Made by a program: the position numbers and the translations under genes. 64,000 nucleotides of DNA from Helopsaltes ochotensis (taxonomy: Eukaryota; Chordata; Aves; Passeriformes; Locustellidae), in the NCBI GenBank assembly GCA_013400155.1, contig VXBM01000026.1, positions 648,349-712,348 on the forward strand, read 5' to 3'. Below the pieces are notes generated by a model. It had not been told where the DNA came from. It worked only from the letters and a program-made list of their open reading frames with translations, and did not search any database. Shown here in pieces: positions 38,501-46,473 of the stretch (position 1 is its first letter; each line of letters begins with the position of its first letter).

Positions 38501-41500
38501 CTGAGGGTGAGTGACCCTGAAATCAGGTCCAGATATTGTGACTATCAGTAACAGCATTGTTAACCTTGAACCTCAAACTGGTGGTTCTGTTTGGTGTTTC
38601 AGGGCATAAATTCATCATGTGGGAAAATCCTAAGGAATATCTCCTCTTTTATATGTGTATACTTAAAAGAAGAAGTCGGTTAGGTTGATGGTTGGGTGAA
38701 GGGGTGGGAAGGAAAAGCATTTAGGAGACCAGTGAACACCGAGTACTTTCAAGTCCTGAAGAAAATCACAAAATAATTGTCTTATTGTCCATATCCTGAG
38801 GTATATTCCAGTTTTCTGATTAGAATGGATAGTGTCTTCTCAGTATTGAGGGGAAAGTTGTCATGCAAAGATTGCTGTATTATAGTTTAATCTGAATCAT
38901 ATTTTACAGCAGTTTAAAAGTCATCACTTGACAGCATGCCTTTGCACACTGTAACAGCATGCCCTTACACACTGTATCATTGAAAACTAAAACCAAAAAG
39001 CTTAAAATATTTGTGACAGAAGCTACTGAGTGAATGTTCACATCCAAGCAGAAGAGTGAAGTATGCTGATGCTTTCATTTTTGCTCCTTATAGTGACACT
39101 GTGTGGATGAAACCAGGAGTACACATACAGAGTATCGTCAGTGAAATCCTAGTTAAAAGAATAATGCATGCAAGTTGTGTCAAACTCTGTTTATTAAACC
39201 TGAAAAAAAAAGAAAAGGCAAAACATACCAAGAGCTGTTTGTTTATGGGTTCACCAGAGAAGGTGCACAAGGAGAGACAAGTGGATGTGGGAGCACTGTG
39301 ACAACAGGCACCCTCTGGTTTTGTGCCTTGTGGTTGCTGGAGACAGTAGGGTTGAAAAATGTGTACCTGCCTATGCAGGCTCTCATGTCTAATAGGAGGT
39401 GTCCTCTGCAGCTTTTCCTACTTTTGGGGAAACTGTGTGCTCTATTGCCTCAGGCCAATCACGTATTCTCAGAAAGGTTACAGCACTTGATTGCCTGTAA
39501 CACCTATAGCCTCTGTCAAATTAGAGCGAAATCAGTCAGCAGGGATTTTTTTAGGAGACAACCGTAGGCAGACATGGGTACATGTACAGTGTAATCAAAT
39601 TAGCTTTGTTTCCATAGAATATCAGGCTAAAAACATAGATGCACAATTTGCTGCCCGACCATGCAGAGCAAAATATGCCATCAGCTTCTATCTGCCCACT
39701 GACAGATAAATTAAATGGTCTTTTTTAATTCATTAGTTGATCTGGAGACACTTGACAGTATTCCTGTCCTCCTATTTCCATGCGTTTTTTCAGAAGTCTT
39801 CCCTGTGGTGGAGTTCCCAACCCCACTCAGAAAGAGGCTCTGTCCCACAACATCCAAGTTGCCCATGTACAGGCAGGGTGAAAGCGAAGTGAACAGGAGG
39901 TGTTCAGTAACCCTGGCTGGTGAGGAGCCCTGTCAGGTGTGCACCAAATGCAAAAAGCAAGGTCAGAAACCGGCAGTGATGCATCAAGTCTGCTCCCTGA
40001 ATGCCCACCCAGCTGTTTCCATGGCTGTATCTCTTGCTGTCCACCTGACTTCTCTTTCAACTTATAAACCACCAGCCAGTCTCAGACACTTTTAACTGAG
40101 AGGGAGATTTCTCCAAAATGTTAAAGGATACTACAAATTTCATGAAAATAGGTAGCTGTGCAAAAGAGCAAGATCTTACTCCTACCTTCACTGAACTTCA
40201 CTTCCTGAACATGCCTGGCTAGATGTCAGGTTAGGGACAGGGCACACCAGACTTTGCTAGCTCACCCGGTCATGGGATGGCTCTCGGGAAGCCTGGGAAG
40301 CAGTTGGACGTACCAAAGCTGTTCATTGAGGATGCTGTGCTCTGTGTGTCCCACTGCTCATCCAAATGCTTTGCAGTGGTCTGCAGGTGCAAGTCCTTGA
40401 TGGTGCAGGTGACCATCAAAGCCCCAAGATTTAGTGCATGATTCAGGAGTGAAATATGCAGCTGCTCCCAGATTCAAATTAAGGCATCTGGGCAGAAACC
40501 AGAATGCATTGAATCGGCCACAGAGCAGGGTTTGGCAAGCTACAGCCACACTTCGACTGCCTGCTTTGCAGGAGCTGTCAGAGCTACACTTTGCTGTCCC
40601 TGACCTGCTTGCTCATTTCTGGGCTCCATGTCATTCTGGTTTCACCCAGGAGAAAATTTTCAGTTGGGGACTGACAACTCTTGTCATTCAATGTTTTTTA
40701 CAGCTCTTCATCCTAGCCCAGCTGTGAATTTTTGCAGTTTTCTTTCTCATGTTATTGCAGCTTGAAATTAAAGGTCTCTACTCTAGCAAACCTTCCTGCT
40801 GCTGAATATTCCAGGGAGCTTTCCCTGAGAGTGGATTACATGAACCAAGATCTCTCAAAATCATCTACTGCTCAACTTTTACTTCAGCAACAAGCACTCA
40901 CCATTAATTTTGGAGGCACAAGGAAGGCAAACTAATATATGCCCGACACTCCTGGCCAGAAAACCTAATTCTTTTCCTACACACCTGAGTTGCATGTGAA
41001 AGCAGACAGATGGCTAAAACTTTTCTGAGGGTTAGTTGTATGGAGACAGACCTCATTTGAGTTAAAGGGTGGAAATGTAGTGTTGTGGTTAGCATAAGGA
41101 AAGTTGTTCTATTTGCAGTACTGCAGAAAGAAGAAAAAAAATGATAATTGAAGAAAAATTTTGATGATGTGGTTCTCTTAGTAAATTGGGAACAATGACC
41201 CTTGAAGGACCATAAAGAAAGTGAATGTCAAGATAATTTATTATTGTTACATTATCTACCTCATTTTTCACTTTGTCTTACTGAGTTGTTATATCCCTTA
41301 CAAGGTAATGCCCCATATATTAATGAGCACCTTTTTATCTTTCATGGGTGTGAAAAAGCAACAAACAGCTTTGGAAAGGGGTATTTCCTGGCAGTTTTAT
41401 GTGTGCCTAATTGTTTTGACACAAAAAATGAAGTATTTCTTCATGTGGAGCATTGTATATTTGCTTAGCAAAGCAGCCACACTCTCTAGGAGAGCTGTGA

Positions 41501-44500
41501 GCATATGAAGCTCCTGGACACTTCTCTCTGATGTAGCATTTGAAAGAGCAGCTCTCTTAGTTCAGGGAGTCAGCTGGAGAGGGGAAAGAAATGTTTGACA
41601 CGGCTAATTGGTTCGTTGTTGGCTTGTTTTGTTCCGTTCTGCCCTGTCCTCCAGGAGAGCCAGTTTCTACGCCTGCCGCCTTGACAAGAACTTGTATGTC
41701 ATCGGGGGAAGAAACGAAACTGGCTACTTGTCCAGCGTTGAGTGCTACAACCTGGAGACAAACGAGTGGCGTTACGTGTCTTCGTTACCACAACCCCTGG
41801 CAGCCCATGCAGGAGCAGTTCACAATGGCAAGATATATATTTCAGGCCAGTGTCTTGAATACTTCCTGCTGTATGACAAGAAAACCAACCCAAAAGCACC
41901 ATTAAAAAAACCCCAAACAAACAGCAGAACCCCAAAACCAGAGAGCTAAATTCCTGCCGCAGCACAGTGTTTTTATTTATATTAATTAACTGATGTATAT
42001 TTACTTTGCAGGAGGAGTTCACAATGGAGAATACGTCCCCTGGCTGTACTGCTATGACCCTGTGATGGACGTCTGGGCCCGAAAACAGGACATGAACACA
42101 AAACGAGCGATCCACACTCTGGCTGTAATGAATGATCGACTGTATGCCATTGGAGGAAACCATTTGAAAGGTCACATTTTTAATAGCAAAAAAGTATCTC
42201 AGTGTCCCACATCTCTGATAAAGAATTTTTTTGTTAGACAGTCACTGTTAAATACATTAAGAGCCAAGCAACACAATTTAACAGGACACTTGAGCCAGCA
42301 ATTTTAAAAACATTTTATGCAAATTATTTTAAAATTATAACAGTGCATTAAATATATGAGTAATGAATGCTTTAGATAATAAAAATGGGAGCTTCCATTA
42401 CTCAAAGGCATGGACAATTTGTCATTACCAAGAATTCAATGAAACAAACAGATTATTCTTTGACCTAAAAGTACCAGCAATATTTTCCTCTGTAAATCAT
42501 TTTCCAGTATGTGCAGTTAAAGAGAGCTTTATTCAGAGCAGCACACAAAACAAGCTCCTGATTTAATGAAGAGAAAAAAAAGCAAACTTCCAGCCATTAA
42601 ATATTAAGACTAGACTCTTTAAATCCCTTTTTAGTATTAAATATAGCTTGTTTATTATAATTCTTGTTTTCATCTTTTGAAAAGGTCTCATATTAAAATA
42701 ACTATTGCTAGGCATCTCATATTTTTATCTTAATACCTGTATGTCATTGCTGTTAAAGATGTTTCATAATCCAGCCACTTAGACAAAAAGCACACCTCCT
42801 GCTGCTTTGTCCTGTGATAATTGATGGTTTATATTCACTTTTTTTCTTCTCTGTCCTTTAATGTTTAAAACCAAAAAAAAAAAAAGACCCCCAACAACAA
42901 AAGAGAAAATCATAATAAAGAAGAAAAAATAAAAAAATGTGTTAACTGCCAGTAAAACCAGATAATTTCTGACTCTGCTGGGTCCCCATGACACTGTAAA
43001 GCCACATGTTGCTTTTGGAGATCTGAGTGTCTGTGGAGTATGCAAGGGACAAAGTCCCAGATGTAAATTTTCCCTGATAAATATTACTGGTACATAAACC
43101 CCTGCAGGCAGGTTCAGTGCTGCTGTGCCTCCACTCCCCACCCCCAGCTGTGATGGGTGTTTATGAACTGGACCTTATAAGGTGAAGAGGACAAAAGCTG
43201 CTTGCACATGAACACCTGCAAATTTTGTAGGTTTCAGTGCTTCACGGTGTTGGCTTTTCCTCCTACAAAAGTAAAACCTGTCTGCACTCCTCAAGCTCTC
43301 AAGGTAAAGCACAAGCTTTGCCTTGCAGAGGCTTGAATTGCTTCTATTCTGCCACCTTCTTTTTTTCCCCAGAAGTTTCACCTGTTTCTAGTAAGCCCTG
43401 CATTTTTTGCCTCTACAGCTGTTGTCCTGGGTGCCGTAGTTAATGCTTGAACTGCTCACTGTTGTGAGAGATATTTAACATCCAGGCTTCTGGAAAGATG
43501 TGGCTGTCTGGTAAAAGGACTTTTTGGAAAAAAAATGGTTTCTCCTATACAGTGAAACAAAAGGAAGAAGTGCAAGAACAGGAGGAGGAGGAGGGGAATG
43601 AAGTGTGGATGAAATGCTACAAATTCTCCGCTAGCAGGGAATAGCAGGGCTCCATGGCAAAGCCCTCCTTTGTGAAGCTGAACTGTGAAGTAGTGTTAGC
43701 TGTGCGTTTGCCACATCACAGCTAGTCATGTGCCCACTGCAGTTTGTTACAGAACTGTTGACAGGTTCTGGGTGCACAGAAGTGGCCTTTTTATGACCCC
43801 TTGCAAACCTTAAAGCAGCAAATAATTATTTCATATTATTATAAATTATTTCATATTATGTCATACTCATTCCAGACATAAAGAATATCTGAGCAGGCAG
43901 CTCGCTTGTGAAGTGCCAATACCCTTTTCGCAGAAAATCTTACTTCTCTTTGCTGTCATACCTTGAAGAGAAGACAGAAGAGTTAAGAAAAGCACTTCAG
44001 CATATTAAGCAAGCCATACTTTTACTGTAGTGGTCTGATAAAGAAAGTAGTTGGAAATAGGGAATTGCCTAAATATTAGAGCAGGAACTGGGACTCCTGT
44101 GTTCAGTTAATTCATATTAACTGATACAGCTTGAGAATCTTGAGCTGAGGCCCCTCTGCCCTTTGGTGATGAAACAGCCGAAGTCACTTGGAGCATTTTT
44201 TGGCCTACCGGGGAAAGATGGGACCACCATTTTTGTGGTTACATTTTTTGTTACCTTAAAGATTCACCGCAGCTGTGTGCTTTACGGTACACCTTAAATT
44301 AGCTGGAAAATTGGAACTGGTCCTGCGCATCATGTCCATCATGCTAAGCACTTTGTCCGTCTGGAACCAAGTGGCATCAGTTGTCTAAGCTCTCCCTGGA
44401 CTTGTTAGACATTGATTTCTGGGCAAGATTCAATCTGTTCAATTTTGAATAGATTGGATCTGCTGAATTTTGAGAAAGACTGCCAGGACAGTCTTTTCCT

Positions 44501-45675
44501 ATATGTTCAAACTTGTATTAGTGTTGATAGACAAGGAGAATTTTGTTTGAATCTACTTGTGTCACTGATAATTTATTACTGAGTGTTTCCTGATGTGGTC
44601 AGGTTTTATATGGACTCACGATTTGTAGAAGACTGTAGAACTCATGGTAAAAACCTTCAACAGATTTAGTTGAACTGAAATAATGAAGCATTCACGTTAC
44701 AGAAGTTGGCTTAAATGTATATGAAAATATTTTCTAGAGAAATGTTTAACAATTATAATAGTAATAATACAATTGTAACTATAATAAATTTACTACATTA
44801 ATTTAAATAATTCATTTAAAATTTTCAAATATTACTTATTTTACTTACTAGTAAAATAAGTAATAAAACAGCATGTCATAACACATGTTCTCTTTTCTTA
44901 ATGCCCTCATCCAGGTTTCTCCCATCTCGACGTAATGCTTGTGGAATGCTACGATCCAAAAGGTGACCAGTGGAATATCCTCCAGACTCCTATTCTGGAG
45001 GGTCGCAGTGGCCCTGGCTGCGCAGTCCTTGATGACAGTATTTACCTTGTCGGAGGCTACAGCTGGAGTATGGTGCGTACCTGCTTTCTACAATCACCTC
45101 TTATTCCTTCTGAGTTCTTGTGGCCAGTCCATATAGTATGCACATGGGATGGAGAGGAGAGGGGAATTAGCTACAGGGGCAGCTTCGGGTTGGTTTTCAG
45201 CTTGTGGAGGGAACGTGGGGTGTTTTTTCTTCTTTGTGCTTCTCTATTTAGATAAGTTATTATTACACTCTATTCACTGATATGGAGTAATTTAAAAATC
45301 AGAAGGAATTTTGAAAAAGTGACTGATGGGACTATTTGTTTACAGTTCTGCTGGTGCTGGTAAATGAGACTGATTTTCAGAGGCTGGTTGCTGAAAAAAA
45401 CCAAAACTTCTTGAAGAGCTTTTAAGTTAGAGTAACCCTGTGTCACGTTCAAATATCTTCAGAGCTATGTGTGACTTAGATTTTACAAAAGGCACGTTTG
45501 ACATTTTGACACACGACATTTTGTTCTACTGCAGGGAGCCTACAAATCTTCTACTATCTGCTATAGTCCTGAGAAAGGGACTTGGACAGAACTGGAAGGT
45601 GACGTTGCAGAGCCCCTTGCAGGACCAGCGTGTTCGACCGTGGTATTGCCGGCCTGCGTTCCGTACAACAAGTGA
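4280..45675 (+). CDS. KLHL14: KLHL14 (kelch-like 14 / Printor), 3' part of CDS, seven exons, spliced
   Basis: Seven exons join in frame to encode about 312 residues: a complete six-blade kelch propeller ending in CVPYNK and a TGA at 45673-45675. Each blade shows the family pattern of a hydrophobic run, a GG doublet, then Y and W about six residues apart (LLLVGG/YYDDEKKTW, FLFVLGG/YDPRFNSW, NLYVIGG/CYNLETNEW, a split GG/YDPVMDVW, RLYAIGG/CYDPKGDQW, IYLVGG/CYSPEKGTW). I recognise the protein as KLHL14 from memory of the vertebrate family. The human protein is about 628 residues, so about 316 N-terminal residues (BTB and BACK) lie upstream of this window. KLHL14 is known as a torsinA-interacting protein at the ER, and in B cells as a CUL3-type adaptor that affects B-cell receptor glycoform turnover; the propeller would bind the partner. 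The reading frame is intact, with no stop or frameshift in any exon. Confidence 0.95.
13606..13679. repeat. Polypyrimidine tract
   Basis: About 74 bases almost entirely C and T on the + strand, with a C8 run and only a few purines. It is in the large KLHL14 intron. Such tracts are simple low-complexity DNA that may form triplex structures or bind PTB-type proteins in the transcript. No acceptor followed by a plausible coding exon is evident immediately downstream. Confidence 0.7.
14050..14345 (+). mobile_element. CR1-type LINE, decayed 3' end
   Basis: The stretch beginning near 14104 reads like the CR1 3' tail: a TATCAGGAAAAA.CTTCCTGACA-like run, then a frame with RLWNNLPWEMVEV near 14150-14190. 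This matches the conserved RLWNSLPREVVE-type segment near the end of CR1 ORF2. The downstream CTAGACAAGTGGTCTCTTCTAG at about 14298-14319 resembles the usual CTAGATGACCTCTTGAGGTC motif close to the CR1 3' terminus. Stops and small indels interrupt the frame, so it is dead. Orientation is sense on +. Boundaries are approximate; the family assignment is from memory of the consensus. Confidence 0.75.
15041..15070. repeat. TA/TG microsatellite
   Basis: Short alternating purine-pyrimidine stretch: TATACATA followed by about six TG units and then TATATATA. It is a simple repeat in the large intron and likely to vary in length between individuals. No function is implied. Confidence 0.7.
17340..17660. 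promoter_or_regulatory. Candidate conserved noncoding element (inference)
   Basis: A non-repetitive stretch with more CpG than its AT-rich surroundings, no open frame of note, and several SOX-like AACAAT/ACAATA words along with a CRE-like GTGACGT at about 17416. It has no transposon features that I recognise. The texture resembles vertebrate conserved noncoding elements, but conservation cannot be seen from one sequence. Boundaries are arbitrary. Confidence 0.25.
20090..20860 (+). promoter_or_regulatory. CpG-rich, promoter-like block inside KLHL14 intron
   Basis: CpG dinucleotides and GC content rise sharply over their surroundings, with roughly 19 CpGs in 20,560-20,860 alone and a similar density over 20,100-20,420. 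A 44-base T run at 20469-20512 splits the block. On the + strand an AAGCAG|GTATGA at 20261-20272 is a good 5' splice site and could end a noncoding first exon. A small ATG frame (20646-20747, 33 codons, acidic EEEEDEEE run) has no known relatives that I recognise. The block could be an alternative KLHL14 promoter, the promoter of a noncoding RNA in either direction, or an old GC-rich insertion. The strand is a guess based on the donor. Confidence 0.45.
20469..20512. repeat. Uninterrupted poly(T), 44 bases
   Basis: Forty-four consecutive T on the + strand, followed by a looser T-rich tail to about 20531. It is the longest homopolymer in the window and sits in the middle of the CpG-rich block. 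It could be the A-tail of a minus-strand retrocopy lying to its right, a simple expansion, or partly a sequencing artefact. No target-site duplication is obvious. Confidence 0.95.
21170..21245 (-). mobile_element. MIR-like SINE fragment (fossil)
   Basis: The segment TTCCCATTTTGCAGATGAGG (21211-21230) and the GTGAGG...CTATCATTG just before it follow the reverse complement of the MIR 3' half (CCTCATCTGTAAAATGGG and the preceding dinucleotides) in order and spacing. Divergence is high, as expected for an ancient element. Other old tRNA-derived SINEs share this core, so the exact family is uncertain. Confidence 0.45.
26509..26745. repeat. G/T-only low-complexity tract
   Basis: About 237 bases made almost wholly of G and T on the + strand, in degenerate GGTTTT and GGGGTTTTTT units, with a G9 run at about 26692-26700 and several G3-G5 runs. 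A and C are nearly absent. Long frames through it (26446-26781) consist of F, G, V, L and W only and are artefacts of composition. Similar tracts are common in bird genomes. Closely spaced G runs make G-quadruplex formation plausible in the nascent KLHL14 RNA. Confidence 0.9.
27900..28210. promoter_or_regulatory. Candidate conserved noncoding element (inference)
   Basis: Non-repetitive sequence with a mixed texture: TGACAG and TGATGGAT (TALE-homeodomain-like) words, GATAAAT, CACCTGT (E-box) and TGATTAG. It has no coding potential and no transposon match that I recognise. It lies about 3 kb upstream of the second kelch exon. Only cross-species alignment can tell whether it is constrained. Confidence 0.22.
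28924..28985. repeat. Fossil amniote repeat fragment
   Basis: GGGCCCAATCCTG followed by ATCAATTCCAGTAGGAGC resembles the widespread old amniote repeat with GGGCC(C/A)ATCCTGC and CATTGACTTCAGTGGGAGC cores. It is too short and diverged to classify further. No gene is affected; it lies deep in the large KLHL14 intron. Confidence 0.4.
31063..31152 (+). CDS. KLHL14: KLHL14 kelch exon 2 of 7 in window (blade 2, first half)
   Basis: 90-nt exon, acceptor TTGCTTGCAG, donor G|GTATGT. It encodes (I)MPYNSAHHCVV and then VENFLFVLGGEDQWNPN, giving the second GG doublet. It enters and leaves in phase 1, so its length is a whole number of codons and skipping it would keep the frame. Its third to fifth bases are an in-frame ATG (31065-31067), so a transcript spliced onto it from a noncoding first exon could start translation here and make a protein with blades 2-6 only. 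That use is inference; in the full-length protein this Met is internal. Confidence 0.95.
32262..32372 (-). mobile_element. MIR-like SINE fragment (fossil)
   Basis: CATTTTAAAGATGTGGAAAC (32281-32300), preceded by TAATTACCTA, matches the reverse complement of the MIR segment TTTCCTCATCTGTAAAATG with a few changes. A GATCAAACACAGGAGTC further on resembles the MIR GATTCGAACCCAGG box. The order is right for a minus-strand copy. It overlaps the local 13-mer repeats. An unrelated old SINE with the same core is possible. Confidence 0.45.
32356..32391. repeat. Tandem 13-mer, 2.8 copies
   Basis: TCAAACACAGGAG at 32356-32368 and 32369-32381, then TCAAACACAG at 32382-32391, with no mismatch. The identity suggests recent slippage within an old SINE-like fragment. 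Confidence 0.95.
33310..33860 (-). mobile_element. CR1-type LINE, antisense 3' end of ORF2 plus 3' UTR
   Basis: Read on the minus strand, 33794 to 33600 gives a frame with KSNLNRHREELVWQ, then KELGLLHLEIQKLKGD and the stretch to ISKREKAVN. This parallels the CR1 ORF2 tail (LERVQRRATKM, RELGLFSLEKRRLRGD). Further on, the minus strand of about 33430-33500 carries CCAACAGGAGTATGGAGGCC and AATCCAACTGCTTTTCAAA, close to the CR1 3' consensus CCGACGGGAGCAGTGGAGGC and AACCCAACTGCTTTCAAA. Stops and frame breaks show that it is dead. It lies opposite to KLHL14 in an intron. The family call is from memory. Confidence 0.8.
35558..35573. repeat. 16-bp perfect palindrome
   Basis: TGTAATATATATTACA reads the same on both strands. 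It lies 60 bp upstream of the acceptor of the third kelch exon. It could be a chance AT palindrome or could fold locally in the transcript. Confidence 0.9.
35633..35711 (+). CDS. KLHL14: KLHL14 kelch exon 3 of 7 in window (blade 2, second half)
   Basis: 79-nt exon with acceptor CTATCTTTACAG and donor AG|GTAAAA. It completes a Gly codon and encodes KHSTNFVSRYDPRFNSW and IQLPPMQE, with the YD...W signature that closes blade 2. It ends with the first two bases of an Arg codon (phase 2), which the single G at 41655 completes. Entry in phase 1 and exit in phase 2 mean that skipping this exon alone would break the frame. Confidence 0.95.
35712..41654 (+). other. KLHL14 intron between kelch exons 3 and 4 (5.9 kb)
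   Basis: GTAAAA donor; acceptor CCCTGTCCTCCAG with a good pyrimidine tract. It contains an imperfect 23-mer duplication (38931-38976) and many short chance frames (for example 39175-39567 and 39715-40095) with no domain signature. I recognise no transposon here and see no additional exon. Confidence 0.88.
38931..38976. repeat. Tandem duplication of a 23-mer
   Basis: Two adjacent 23-bp units beginning ACAGCATGCC and ending ACACTGTA differ at two positions. It is a small local duplication in an intron, with no sign of function. Confidence 0.9.
41655..41845 (+). CDS. KLHL14: KLHL14 kelch exon 4 of 7 in window (blade 3 and start of blade 4)
   Basis: 191-nt exon after a CCTCCAG acceptor. It encodes RASFYACRLDKNLYVIGG, CYNLETNEWRY and LPQPLAAHAGAVHNGKIYIS: all of blade 3 plus the first strands of blade 4, with the blade 4 GG doublet split across the next junction. 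The frame requires the exon to end at G41845 (TCA G), where the intron begins GCCAGT, a GC donor rather than GT. The nearest GT (41850-41851) would shift the frame. Without splicing, the frame continues for 34 codons to a TAA at 41947-41949. Base composition is GC-richer than the flanking introns, as in the other coding exons. Confidence 0.95.
41846..42011 (+). other. KLHL14 GC-AG mini-intron (166 bp)
   Basis: The intron starts GCCAGT and ends TTTACTTTGCAG. Both flanking exon bases and the recovered reading (IYIS-GG-VHNGEYV) demand this junction. A branch-like TTAACTGAT lies about 20 bases before the acceptor. The middle holds an A/C-rich CCAAAAC-type stretch. GC-AG introns are a known minor class of U2 introns; the exonic CAG before the donor fits that class, while C in place of A at +3 weakens it. 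Confidence 0.85.
42012..42170 (+). CDS. KLHL14: KLHL14 kelch exon 5 of 7 in window (rest of blade 4, start of blade 5)
   Basis: 159-nt exon, exactly 53 codons, phase 1 at both ends. It encodes GVHNGEYVPWLYCYDPVMDVW, split here as GVHNGEYVPW and LYCYDPVMDVW, then the stretch RAIHTLAVMNDRLYAIGGNH and LK. This supplies the YD...W of blade 4 and the GG of blade 5. The acceptor is TTTGCAG; the donor AAAG|GTCACA is poor at +3 to +6. Because it is symmetric and about one kelch repeat long, skipping it would join exons 4 and 6 in frame (G|GT gives Gly) and remove about one blade's worth of sequence. Confidence 0.95.
43824..43859. repeat. 16-bp direct repeat
   Basis: AATTATTTCATATTAT occurs at 43824-43839 and again, identical, at 43844-43859, separated by four bases. 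It is a simple AT-rich duplication. Confidence 0.9.
44832..44863. repeat. Perfect inverted repeat (14-bp arms, 4-base loop)
   Basis: TTACTTATTTTACT (44832-44845) and AGTAAAATAAGTAA (44850-44863) are exact reverse complements around a TACT loop. In KLHL14 pre-mRNA this would form a hairpin ending about 50 bases before the acceptor of the sixth kelch exon, in the branch-point zone. It is mostly A-U pairs. It could influence splicing or be chance in AT-rich DNA. Confidence 0.95.
44915..45072 (+). CDS. KLHL14: KLHL14 kelch exon 6 of 7 in window (rest of blade 5, start of blade 6)
   Basis: 158-nt exon, acceptor CTCATCCAG, donor ATG|GTGCGT. It completes a Gly codon and encodes FSHLDVMLVECYDPKGDQW, ILQTPILEGRSGPGCAVL and DDSIYLVGGYSWSM. 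It contains the YD...W of blade 5 and the GG of blade 6. It ends in phase 0, the only such junction in the visible part of the gene. The intact frame and the typical exon codon choice leave little doubt. Confidence 0.95.
45073..45534 (+). other. KLHL14 last intron (462 bp)
   Basis: GTGCGT donor and TTCTACTGCAG acceptor with a pyrimidine-rich run before it. Nothing else is recognisable inside. A chance open frame runs from exon 6 through the donor to about 45255. Confidence 0.9.
45535..45675 (+). CDS. KLHL14: KLHL14 terminal coding exon (blade 6 end, C-terminus, stop)
   Basis: The coding part of the last exon is 46 codons plus TGA (45673-45675). It encodes GAYKSSTICYSPEKGTW, TELEGDVAEPLAGPACST and VVLPACVPYNK. 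The CYSPEKGTW signature closes the sixth blade and CVPYNK is the C-terminus I recall for vertebrate KLHL14. Splicing joins Met (ATG at 45070-45072) to Gly (GGA at 45535) in phase 0. Several CpGs lie in this short coding stretch, against few in the following UTR. Confidence 0.95.
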   Translation, partial: GAYKSSTICYSPEKGTWTELEGDVAEPLAGPACSTVVLPACVPYNK

Positions 45676-46369
45676 TGGGCCAGGAGCACTGACACGAACA
45701 CTGAGTGCATTTGGGAAAATAATGACGGGTGACGTAAATATTTTATTAGAACACAATTCCTGTTAAAACAAAGCTACCATAATTGACCCCTCATTCCATG
45801 TTTATGCTTTAGGAGCAAACTAAAAGAAAAGAAAAACCAAGCGTTGTCCCATCTCAGATAGGTGCCGGTGTCTTATGAAGCAAGAAGCTAAAACACACTG
45901 AACATTACATGCTGACAGACTGCCATTTCAGACTGATTTAAACTTTTCCTGCTGCAGAGACACTCCTCACATTAAATTTAACTTTTTAAAAAAAGATGGC
46001 TAACTGTTCAAATAGAGCCTGAAGAGACAAGATCAGTATTGTGCATTGTATCTACCTGCATGTGATCTGTGTTGAAGTCATGAGGATGTTGTTTTCATGA
46101 ATGTTTCAGAATTCAAATAGTGAAAAGCTCACGCTGCATTGCAGAATTGTCTCCTCCTCTGTAATCCTAACCTACAACTACTTCATATGCTCTGCAAGCA
46201 ACACAGCATCAGAAGATTATAAAAGGTAAACAAATATCATTCAGTTTTTGCACAGCTTGGCAACTAATACACTCTGCCTTCAAAGTCCCCATGTGCAAGT
46301 GCAGCAGAAAGCATACTACAATGAAAGCTATGCTTTACAGAGCACTTCTTGCAATAGCAGCTTAGGGAT

Positions 46370-46473
46370 TAGGATCAAATTCTTCTAATCACACTTGTGT
46401 AAAGTCAGAATCATTTCACTGAAATCACATGGAATGACTGGTTCTACATTAGTATAACAGAATTTGGATCCTA
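46370..46473. mobile_element. Fossil MITE-like inverted-repeat element in the 3' UTR
   Basis: The ends TAGGATCAAATTC (46370-46382) and GAATTTGGATCCTA (46460-46473) are inverted copies with one gap. The interior has CACACTTGTGTAAAGTCAG on one side and CATTAGTATAACAG on the other, and a CACTGAAATCACATGGA centre. This is the layout of an old amniote palindromic repeat (GGCCAAATTCTG..., TTACAC..GTGTAAAT, CCATTGACTTCAATGG) that I recall from turtles and birds. It is well decayed. Within the UTR it could still fold weakly. Confidence 0.55.

Larger units (their letters stand above)
42171..44914 (+). other. KLHL14 intron between kelch exons 5 and 6 (2.7 kb)
   Basis: Weak GTCACA donor and a CTCATCCAG acceptor. 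It is AT-rich, with a 16-bp direct repeat (43824-43859), an A-rich run near 42870-42940, and a 14-bp perfect inverted repeat (44832-44863) about 50 bp before the acceptor. No other exon is visible; frames at 42779-43141 and 43175-43443 are chance. Confidence 0.88.

Noticed and set aside
41608..41949. Continuous + frame covering kelch exon 4 and beyond, as a separate short protein
   Set aside because: It is exon 4 plus flanking intron read through the GC donor; the kelch homology stops exactly at the junction.
41699..42175. 158-codon minus-strand frame
   Set aside because: Antisense shadow of two KLHL14 kelch exons and the small intron between them.
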